Shown here: positions 46,401 to 58,400 of the stretch, in pieces
Numbering within the stretch: position 1 is the first letter of the stretch
How the letters are laid out: each line of letters begins with the position of its first letter
Program-made: the position numbers and the translations under genes
NCBI GenBank assembly: GCA_947561715.1
Contig: OX387204.1
Span: forward strand, 15,877,001-15,941,000
DNA length: 64,000 nucleotides
Reading direction: 5' to 3'
From: Ascidia mentula
Taxonomy: Eukaryota; Chordata; Ascidiacea; Phlebobranchia; Ascidiidae
Notes under the pieces: generated by a model
What the model was told of the DNA's origin: nothing
Seen by the model: only the letters and a program-made list of their open reading frames with translations
Database searches by the model: none

Positions 46401-49400
46401 AAAGGGATGGGCTATTCCGGACATTTTGTGGGCAGCTGTTTCATTGTAACTGTGTTAAAAAGCAAAGGAAAAGGTTTCCAGCACTGCCTCAAATACGAGT
46501 TCAAGCCTAGAACTGTAAGTAATAAAATGTTTTGACCCATTTACTTCCACAGTGTCATTGTCCACTGTTATCTAATCACCTCCTAAAAATAAGTTTTTCC
46601 TATAAAGTGATGTTGGATTGGTTTGTCAACTACTGCATTTAATATTCATTGGTTTGTCATGGATTTAGCCGTGACAAGTTCTTTGTGTGATATTTATATA
46701 CCTCATTGGGTTTGTTACAATTTTTTGAAAAACTTTTGCCTCAAAATTTGTTTGTTTGATGTTATTGTAATGACCGAGTGTAGTTTTGTAGTTTTTGCTC
46801 AATACTAATTCTTACACTGTAGCATACAACCGAGTCTGAAATTTAAACAAAGAAGGGAGATTAAATATAAATTTTTTGCCACTCGGACAAAGTATTGACC
46901 GACTTGATCAATGGTTGGAAAATTGCCTTTGTCAGGCAACCTTTGTCAGTCAACCTCAACCACACAAATATTGATCTGAACTCGATTGTGTGATGGCTTT
47001 TACTCAATTAGGTGACAATTCTTGTTTGACAAAACAAAATTAAAACATTACTAAAGGAAAACCAACTGCATTCGTCATGTTTTTGTGTGCATCGAACTGT
47101 GAATGACTGATCTTTCGTTACACGTTTTGACGAATTTGGTTATGCCACACAAATGACATGTATATGTATATATATAGTATTTTAAAATTGATTGCTTTCT
47201 TGTGCTTTTACACAGTGGTACCAAGTCACAATTGTGCACATCTACAATCGCTGGAGATCCAGTGAAATCAAGTGTTATGCTAACGGACAAATGGTCTCTT
47301 ATTGTGAGATGAACTGGTCAATTGGTGGAAGTGAGGTGGGTTTTGTTACTATTTTTTGGAACTGGATAGTTTTTACATTTGTTACTGCAGTCTTTGCAGA
47401 ATTAACTACAATGTAAAATTTAGCGACTGTTTTTTTTTAACATTTTTTTATTAGGTTCAAAGTTTGTTTTTTAATTTGGTACAATGGAATTAAAATCAGA
47501 CCCTCAAATTTGCGAATTCAGAATTATTGTTCCTGTGTAAATAATATAATACAAAGTTATTTTTATTGTTAGCGAGCTTATCGACTGTAATGCAACTTAA
47601 ATAATTTACAACATGCCCATGTTTGACCCCAAGCATTTATTTTCAGCAATACGACAAATGCTTTCTTGGATCAGCGGAAACTGGGGATGAATCTCGTGTA
47701 TTTTGTGGTCAGATGGCAGCTACATACGTGTTTGGTGAAGCGTTAAGCCCCTCACAGGTCTATGCACTTTATCAACTAGGCCCTGGATATAAGGTGGGAA
47801 ATGGCATTGTTTTGCTTTGTGCAGATAATAAACAACTCGTTTGTCTAGTATTTATGGTAGATCTCACTCAAAAAGAAATGTCAATCAATGAATTCTATTC
47901 TTGGTTTTATCGGCCCATACAAGTATTGTACTTATGGACAATGAAAGTTTTTTAAAAAGCTTATTCACGAGTATTAAGCAAATTCTGTTTTACTATTTTA
48001 CTACCACTGATGGCATATTACATATGTTAATCATTCAAAAATTAAAAACAATTTATGTTGTTTTCTTCTATGTTAAAAATACACCCTTGTTAAATTAAAT
48101 GTGTCCCAATAAACTTTAGCGTATTTTGAGATTGTAAGCCAGTTTGGATAACCTTTACTCATTTTTGTTAATAACAATTTTTTTGAGTTGAGCATAAAAC
48201 AGTAATGACTTTTTCGTTTAGAATCAGTTCAAATTTCCAACTGAAAGCGACCACATTCTTGCCAATCATCACAAAAAAGTCCTTTATGAGGAAGGCAAGC
48301 TCTCCGATTCCCTTGTGTTGGCGTACAACCCCAAATCTACCGATGGCCAACTGTGCCTTGAGTGTTCACCTAAATCTAACCAACGTGACGGAGCATCTGA
48401 CATCCACCGTTGGTTTGTGCATAGCCCACATGCTCTCATGCTACCTGTGAGTGAACTTTGAATGTTTTTTTTTCTGTTTCAACAGGAAATTGAGTACAAC
48501 CAATTTGTAATCATGTAAAGTCAAATAAATTCAAAGTCAATGTTATTTCTGTTGTATCCAAATAAATTTTAGGCTTCTTATCACAATAGAATGTTAAATT
48601 TTGTAGATATATCCATGGGCGTATCCAGGGGGGGGGTCCGAGGGGTCCGGACCCCCCCCTTTTGTGAAATATTTTGGTCTTTTTTGATAACTAAACAAAC
48701 GCCACTGTATTTTTTGTGAAAATCTGCGTGAAAACCAGAAATTTTCTTTGACGTTGACGTAAAAACCGCATCGTGTTGCATTCGCCATTGTTTCCAAACA
48801 GGGAGCATTGTTACCGAACACTTGGCATTGTTACCAAACATGTTGCATTGTTACGAAACAAGTGTCATTTTTCGTCAGTTCATGGACGAAACGTTGTTTT
48901 TCAGTGGCCACGTTGTAATGACAAGCGATTTATTTGCGTGATAGTCAATTAGTTTAGTTGTTAAACTTTCCATAGCGTTACACAATTGCGCGAGCCAGAA
49001 AGCCACCGTTTATGTGACGATTGACGCGAACACCGGCGTTCGTATTTTGCGATTCTCGCCCACAATAGTTTATACTTAGTTTGTACTTGAAAATCGGGGA
49101 ATTCCCTAAACAAATTTGGACCCCCCCCTTTAAAAATTCCTGGATACGCCCCTGGATATATCAGTTGATCTGGGTGCACTTTAAAATGCTGATGTTTAAA
49201 ATGTATTGGACATTTTGTGTTGTTATAAACTGAAGTCACAATATTGTGATTGTGTTTCAACTCCAACTATAGTGCAAGCTGTAGTGCAAGCTGAGTTTTA
49301 TATTTGTTGTTTGTCTACAGGGAGTGAAGGCAGTAGTGACCCATTCCATACACAGCGCCTTGCATTCTGTTGGAGGTGCAGAGGTTTTATTTCCTCTTTT

Positions 49401-52400
49401 CTCACAACTTGACTTCACTCAGCCGGATGGATCATTGGATACTTCTGTGTGGTAGGTTGATGTTCGTAGGGTTGTCCACACAATCATATGCTCAGACCAT
49501 TGATAGTTGCTGGCTTACTGTATGTGTACGTCTGCCAATATTCATACTGAAAAAGCACTGAAAATTTAAATGTGTAGAAGGTGTTTCAATGACAATTTGC
49601 CAAATATATTTGTTTAAAAATGGTCTTGCGACAAAATCAGTGGGCGGTTTTAAGTCAAAATACTCCCTCCGCTCTTTTGCACAATGTTATGATTAACAAA
49701 ATGTGGTTAACTTCTTTCCTCATACGAATGAACACCCAGTTTTATTCATTAAAGCACAGTATGTCTTGTCACACTTGAGTAATTTAACAAATTCTGTGAA
49801 ATAACCACGAATCGGTAAAAGTTGAAATAGGCAAGGACATGTTTGCATAAACTGTTTGCTCAGATTCTTTCCTCCCAAATGGTTGAATGTGTTTCCCCAA
49901 GTCTTTCTACATCGGTTAAAATTCCTGGAAAGTCCTGTTTACCAATTTAAAACTTCACGGTTTGTCTTTTGATTCAATGAGGTTTTAAGTCGATGCTTTT
50001 GTTTCAACTAATGGCTTTGTGTTGAACGTGTTTGTCCCAATAATATCAATAGAAGCATTCAAATCAAACTTGTTATTAAAACAGTTGGTTATATGAAAAA
50101 TGCCATGCACCCATGGTTGAACCTTTGCACATATCCACGTGAATATTTGACCCTTGTCCGTGTCCATAGTATTACTTTTGTTGGGAATGTTTTCTATGCA
50201 AGAAGCAAATTCTACTTTGTGAGCATGGTTTATGTAAAGGTTTTGATAGAAGTTTTGACTAAATGTAATGTAATATATTAATGACAAAAAGACCAATCGA
50301 TCTGAAACTCCAAAATAAGTATATGCTTAGCAGTTATACCGCCGATTACACATATTTCTTTTTAATTTAAGCACTTGTTTCTTCTATGACCACCTAAAGA
50401 ATTATGCACTAAGGCTTACAACATTTATAGAATGGGATTTTGAATGAAGCTATGTTATCTATGACACCATATTTTTTCAGTTACACACTACTCAATTTCC
50501 TACAACAGCTTTTACATGGCTCCAGTAAAACTCAACAACAAGTGTTGCAGGGTAAAGGATTCCTTGTTATTGGAACTTTAATGGAAAAAGCAAGCAAACA
50601 TCATTTAACAGGTAAACTTGTTTATCAAGCAAACTGTCAATTCTACCAAAGTCCAAGTGCCATAATCAGTGAGGTCAAGTAAATTTCTACATGGCTACAA
50701 CACAACACAAAAGCCTAAATTTGACATCAGTTGGTGACGTAATGTCATTATTTTTGCTCTGTGTTTGACATTGTTACGCGTTTTAAACTGATGTGATATC
50801 AGCCTCTAGGTGTCTACAGAGAGTTGCTTGTGTGAAAATACCGGCTGATGTGCTATGCATACTTTTACATACCACTTTTGTTATGGAATCACGTTAACAT
50901 CCAACCTCAAACTTTATTGCTTATTTTTTTGAACAGAAAAGGTTCTGAACACTTTCATTTCGATGGCAAAGTTTCTTGATGAGCTTCCAACTGGAATGCC
51001 GCTGATGAGACAATTTTGCGACTTCATTCTTTTCAACCCTGCATTGTGGATCCATGCAGACCCAAAGGTACAACTTTTCATTTCAATTCTTGATAGGACC
51101 AAAGTGTAACCAAACTGTTTTCAGGATTTTGTGTGTACATAATATCCACATCATTCTTACTCATGTTAACGCTAGAGTCTCCCTCAAACATAGACTAGAT
51201 TTGTAATATGTGATGTTGGTTCATGAGGTTACTTATCTTTGAGATGGGTGTCTTAGTTACTTTGTTGAACTTTTTAACCCATAACTAATTACTCTATTAT
51301 CAAAACTATGTCAGGTATTATAAACTTGCAGCACAATTACTCTAAATCAATCAATTTTTTTATTACATCTTTATTTACATCATGTATAAACGCCTTCAAA
51401 CACTGTTGAACACATACTCAATGGACAGGTAGAACAGAGAAACAATATGTAAATTAAGCCAGAATTATTTGTAACAAGTCTTGCATTTGGATTCAAATTG
51501 ACAAAATATGTCTTTCTCAATCTACAGAAGGTCATCATGGGTAGTTGCTTTATTAGCAATTTTGTTCACAATATTACTCATATCACTTAAGCTGTCCATA
51601 AAAATAACATCCTGGAATTGTTCATCAGCGGCTGAATTCTTCCATCTGCTTCTATTTTCAATGCAAACCAATATCACTTTTGTATTGTTTGTTTGTACAC
51701 TAGTAATTCCATGATAGATCCTTCCCAGAGTCTGTCCAGAGAGAACCATCACTATGACTTTTTGTGCGCCGTGTCTCGCTTGTCTGGTTATGATTCCATT
51801 GACTTTGGTCAGTGCCATTTCAGCAAGTATGTAACCAGGCCTGTTATAAGAACAATAATTTTAACAGAACGAGCTTCACCTCCTTAGCACAAACATTAAC
51901 ACCTGTATTGTAAGGCTTTGACCCGTGGCTGCAGCATGCTAATCTCCCAATTTCTCAATGGCACTTTTAGTCTTGCCAGGTAAGTAAATGTTGCAATGCC
52001 AAGTTGTACAGTATGATCAGATGGTTTTGAGATGAGATTTTGTGTTGCCTATGATAATAAAAATAAGTCACACAGCATGTCTGGCAAAAAACTATTTATG
52101 TCCAACCAACAACAAGTCTCCACCAGGATACACAATGGAAGTGCAACACCATGAGAAAATGCTTTTTGTGCTTTCTGATATTGCCACGGTGTTGCACTTC
52201 TATTGTATATTCGGATAAAGGTTCATTAAATAACAACTGAAATGTTGGTTAAAGTACTTTTCCTGATGGCAGCATTAGTAACAAACTATATATATGTATA
52301 ACAGAAAATAGTTTTCCGAAAAAACCTCAATTATATTATAAAATGTATGTCCAGCTGTGGTCTAGACTGTAAGAAGGGAATACCAACCACTAGGTCTCAG

Positions 52401-55400
52401 ACTGGTACTGGTCTTCCAGCCACCAGTATTAGTTATTCCTGAGACCATGTAATGCTCTCAGTAGTTTATTATATTGGAAACTGGTCCATGAAATAATGCC
52501 CAATGTTAAACTGGTCCAAGAATGGTATCTTGGGTATCCCCTGTCTAGAGCTGTATTCTTTTCACAGTATATATGTAACATTGGACTGCCTTCCAAGATT
52601 TGTCCTTATCTTTGCTTTAAACAAATACTTGCCCTCATAATTAACTTTTTAGCTGTTTGGAAATTCTGCTGCCCAAGTGATTCGGACAATCCTATAGCGA
52701 ATATGATGTCCAGATCATTTTCCAATTCCCAGCTTGATTTGACAGTTGCATCATTTACTTCTGTTTCTGCCAAATTATTCAAAAGCATAAAAATTATGAA
52801 AAAAAAAACATTTAGTGATATCAAAAAAACATGCCCTGGTTTGCATGTGATTTACCAGTTGTGACAGCTCTCTTGTCATCATTTACAGTAACTCCATGTT
52901 TCAAGTTATGCTTGTTATTCTTAACTCTGGCATGACTAGCAACAATCTCATCACATGAATGATGTCTCCAACAAATTGTGCCGTTGCCATACCAACCAAG
53001 TTTACAAGTGCATTTAAAACCCCTTTTCTTGTTCGTGCAAGTTGCGTGAGCATCACAGTTATGCAGTCTCAATTTGCATTCATCCAAATCTGGAATGTGG
53101 TAGCATTGAAGATAAGTCAATTATTGCTTCCTTTTGTTAAAATAACACAGTTGTAACCAGTGACATTGGTATAACACACTGGTACAGTAACAGGAAATTG
53201 AAATAGCTACAGCGTATGTTTCTAATCCAAGTTGAAAAACAACTTCAGTGGTCTATGAATTTTTTTCAACCAGCCAATAAATTTAAAACCATGTTATGTT
53301 ATAAATTTTTAATGCTTTTGATTAAAGAATATACCTGAATATTTGTGAACTAAAGTTGTAACGCCAGCAAGAATGTTCATTATTTGATTGTATTCTTTCA
53401 CTGGCAGGTAGTGATGCACAAACTTTCTAAAATGTGTTTCCAATTTAATGTAGTGAAATGCAATAATACAACTCAAACATAAACATGAAATAGCTAAACA
53501 TGAAAAAAACCTACTTAACATCAGTGGTGAGATACAACTCCCCAACATCAATAAAAATTGTCTTTATGTGCTGTTCTCTTATCTAAAAGTATGCCGATTA
53601 GTTAAGAAATAGTCCATGATGTTAAATTCTTACTGATGTGAGTTGAGTGTGGAATTGGTCGATAGATTGACTGTGCGATAATATAACAATCAACTGTGGT
53701 GCTTTCCTCAGGCGATGGTGATCCATTACCATTTCAGCTTTGTCTGCAAATGTGTGTAATAGATATTATTTTCCAATTATCAAGCACATGTTTGTGAGAA
53801 ACTGATAAATTTTGGGTAAACTTGGATATGATTAATGGTGATTTCTTTCATTACGTTGCAAAATTTTTTTTAATACCTGGTTTGGGTTTTATTCTTTCAC
53901 ATTAGATACAATTGTAGATCATTATATATATTTTGCTGAAACCATCAATTTCGTCGAATACAAATGAATTTAAAAACAAACAATTCTCGGCCAAAACAAT
54001 TTTTTTTGTTAAAGTTATGACTCACGTAGAGTTTGTCCAAGCCTTGCGAAATACATATAGCGTGGTTCAAGGGAGTCCATTTGCTTCGTTACCCTTCGTG
54101 TCAAATCACCTCTTTAAGCAAAAGATCATGTCAGTGTTTGTTGTTAGACAATCAAATGTCAGGTACCCACCTCATGCGAATGGGCATGCTCACAAAATAG
54201 TTATACTGCATCACTCCCACCCGAGTTGAGCCGCTGTCTATTGCCCCACTTGAATTTCGTACAATTTCCTTGCATACAAAAACAGCCTTTGTTGAAAATT
54301 GTGTTTTTCGCTACTTCTTGAAAAAGTTGCAAAAGATAATATCATGAAACAAATTGCACTGTGCACTTTATTTTTAAGTTAGGTTTTGTACTTTTAAAAT
54401 GGTTTCAAAATCAAATCCAAAACTTAATTGTCACAACTTGCCACAAAACTGTGTGCGTTGTCATTTGCGCCTATTTGTGGGAACCCTAGAGTTTGTTGTC
54501 ATTAACAATACAAACGTACCTGGAGAAATTGTTTGCCATAATTCCATGCATTGTCAGGGCCAGTGAATTTTCCATCAATGACAAACAGCAAGTCAAGGTA
54601 TTTCCATCCTTTATCGCTTCCTTCAACATGATCTGCACATATTATGGGTTATACAACCGGATACACAATACGATACACAACTTAGGACCAAAAGTCAAAT
54701 GATAAAAAGGACTTTTTTGCTATTTAACACAACATTTCAAAATTAGTTTGTTTTACTATCTAAATACTTGATAAAGAACTGCTTACCAGCTAAACATAAC
54801 AAGGAAAATAAACAAAATGATCCAATTCCAATCCTCATGTTGATTTTGATTGCACTCAAACCACAGCTTGTGCACTTGCACTCATGCAACAGCTTTATGA
54901 AGCCAATATTTTCGCAGTTATGCGATTACCGTAAGATATAATAATTTTAGACCAACAGTTTACAAATTCTGTGCCAAAAAACTATTGAAGTATGCAAGTA
55001 ATGCTACCTAGCGACTAAATTCTGCTTCCAGCCTGCAGAGTTATTTTGTTGGCAACACTTTTTTATCTCATGATCTGCAAGACCACAATTGGACAGCATT
55101 GGTTTTGAAGTGTGGCAGCTTATTCCTCTGCTGTTTGGTGACGTTTTATATCCGAGATTAGTGGCTTTTTGCCATTTAATACCAAAAACCATGTGACGTA
55201 TGTATTTCATACATGTTGTGTAATGGTAAACCTGAGAGGGCCATTGGGTTCAACCTTGTTGTTTATTTGCAAGTTTTTGTGGCTATGTCATTTAAGGAAA
55301 CAAAATATGACTAATATAAAAAAACAATATGAGCTTCAAATGGGTTTGATCAGATTTAGTAAACCTTCACCTACTGAAATGGGGCCTCAAACAGAAAAAA

Positions 55401-58400
55401 GGCATTTCTTGACTAAACATGTTTTTTGTTTTTCAGGTTCAGCTCTCGCTGTACACCTACCTCGCCACTGAGTTTGTGACATCACCAACGATTCAGACGA
55501 ACGTGCGAAGAGTGAGCACTCTTCTCTTGCTTATACATGCCCTCAAGCATTATTACTGGGTGGTGAATCCTGAGCCAAGATCAGGAATTGTTCCAAAAGG
55601 CCTGGGTACGTTGAAATGTGTTTTTCATATTTTTAACAGAGCTGGGCTTATTCCTTGGTTTCTTTGAGTAATTTTTAAGTTTTTTGTGTTTTAGATATTA
55701 GGTAAGATTATAATGTCCAAAGGTTGTTTTCTGTACGTTTACAGTAAATGTCATTTCAGATGGTCCGCGACCTTCGACCCCAGACCTACTTTCTCTTAGA
55801 GCATTTATACTTCTCTTTTTGAAGCAACTTGTTACACGAACTGGAAGCATTTTGGAAGATGAAGTCCAAGCAGTGTTGGGATATCTTTTGACAGTACACG
55901 AGGTGCATACAGATATATTGCCTTTGTTTGTTTTTGGACAAATGCTTAAGTAAACACCAAAAAAATTTCCTGGAAACTTTTACACTTTTTTTGTTTTTTT
56001 TGTGGTCTGTAACAACACCTTTATTTGTGCTAGGATGAAAATGTCATTGATGTGCTTCAACTCTTGGTGGCGCTGTTGAGTGAGCATGGGTCAACAGTGA
56101 TCCCTGTCTTCGATCGCCAGAACGGTTTGATGGTTATCTTCAAATTACTCGGATCACGATCCAACACTGTTCGAGTTAATTCTCTAAAGCTGCTTGCATA
56201 CTTTCTCAAACAGTTGCCTGACAAGTAATTGCCTTTTTTGTTTTGTGTTGATTGCCAAAGACAAATAGTGTCTTACTCAGTGCTCAGCTTTTATTCATGT
56301 ACGTGCCCATGTATTTTTTTTCACATTTGTTCAGTTTGATTGTCCACATTTTATCACTTGTTTGAAAAGTAATCATTTGTATTTGTACTCTCAAAAACTT
56401 ATTTTTTTAAAAATTTCAGGAGAAAGGAAGAACTTATGGATGGTCAGAGCCTCTTCATGTTGATTGGGGAACGACTTCTCATTTACTCGGATGAAATGGG
56501 TGTGGAAACTTACAATGCATTGTATGAAGTTCTGGTGTTGGAACCGAGCACACAGATATTACACACTCCCCATCACGAGCCGTCGTTGTGGACGCTAATA
56601 CACAATCCAGGTGGGTGATTTTTTTGTTTGAATTAATGTTTATTTAAAAACAGTCAAAAATAGGACGCCATTTGCTAAATTATTTTAAACTTGCATGTGA
56701 TTTTTGAAAGGATTTTCTTGTGAAACAAATTTTTTTCAAACAAATCTATGTAGAGTTTCCAAAAAAAATTTCATGTAATTTCTTTAGTATGTCTTCCACA
56801 CAAAATAGTTTAGCAAATGTAAGTTTACTTAATACAACATGCACATGGGTCCATAACATTTGTGTCAATTCTTGAATCCACAACAATTCAAAAATGACTT
56901 TACTGGCCATGAGATATCACCTTTAAGCAACACGTGATAGCATTTTTGCTGACCAATATTTTCTTCCATCACGACAGCCATGATGAAAGTCATCGCGACC
57001 ATGCTGCAGCAAATTAATCAAACCAACTCATCAATAATGAACATCAAGATCCTCTTTCTAAACGATCTCCTCAAACTCTTTCACACGAATCGCGACAATC
57101 GCAGAATCCTTCTTCAGCAGTCAGTATGGCAAGATTGGATGTTGTCACTAGGATTCATAAACCCAGCTACCAAAGATGAGCACATATGCCAAGAGCTTGT
57201 GTATCAGATCTTCAAAGTTTTGCTTTATCACGCTGTTAAACTCGAGTGGGGTGGTTGGAGGGTCTGGGTTGACACCGTCTCGATCGTACATTCCAAGGTA
57301 GGCTAAGTGCCATGTTTCTGAGGTTTTAGATGCCACGGTTGCAAGTAGGACATTATTTGGTTTAAGATTTCAAGTGTTGCTACACATGTTGCTTTGATCC
57401 TGTAAGTGTAATGCTTTGCAGTTTGTTGTGTGTAGGAGTAGTTCTTTGAAGCCAATTACATGTCAAAACTGTTCTTGTTGAACTAAAGCAATCTGTGCTG
57501 CTTTGTTTATTACCCTTTGATAATTTTTAAAAAATATCTGTCATTCCATTTATGTACATGTTGATAGTTATGACACAGTAGGTTTACCAGCTATTAAAAT
57601 TGTGTAAATTGATGTGGATTTTGTTTTAACAAACACAGGGCTGTCAATAAAATATTTTGCCAATATCACTCAGTCACTTTGACACATTTTTTCAGGTCTC
57701 ATTTGAAGAACATAAAAAGTATATGGAGGAAATGTACAAAGACTATCAGTTGTCAGAAGAAAGAAAAAAGGTGACTGGACAAGTGTCGGCCATCACTGCC
57801 TCCAACATTCCAGGTATTTTATTTATTTTTTTCTAATCTACATCAGCTGTGTGTTGTTGCAACATACAATCTTTGTTCATTGCCAATTAAACACACTTTT
57901 TTGAAACAACTATTATGGGTATTTTGGCAAATACCATGTCTATATTAGTTCAAGTAAAATGTTTTGTTTGCAGGAAAATGACTTTTATGTCAAATCAAAA
58001 CTTTCTGAGTTCATGAATGTGACTTTTTTTATTTTTTGACAGCACTGGGTTTTCGCACAAATTTAAACCAGAAACATGCTCAGTTTAAGTCTGTGGTTTA
58101 AGGTTTACAAGAATAAGATAAGTTGGATAATTTGTTAAATATCTTTTTTTAGCTGCCGCTGCTATTGAAGTTGTCGACCAAGACACAGTGCAAGTGGTTA
58201 TTGAAGAGGTTTCTGATGGCGAAAATAATTCTGAAAGAGAAGTCACAGTAGAAAAGCATGATGGTGATGATCCCAAAGATGCAGAATCCACTGAAACAGA
58301 GGATGTTGCTGTTCCTAATCAGGAAGACCTAAAACAACATGAAAATTCTGAAGATGCTGCACTACAACAGGAAGATTCAGGACACACTGATGATGATAAA

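Noticed and set aside
48581-49266. Minus-strand frames in the hAT-like element as a transposase fragment
   Set aside because: Sequence is G/C-run and tandem-repeat derived, with no DDE or dimerisation motif.
52496-52864. 122-codon plus-strand frame within the neurobeachin intron
   Set aside because: It is antisense to exons 7 and 8 of the nested vWA gene and encodes nothing recognisable.
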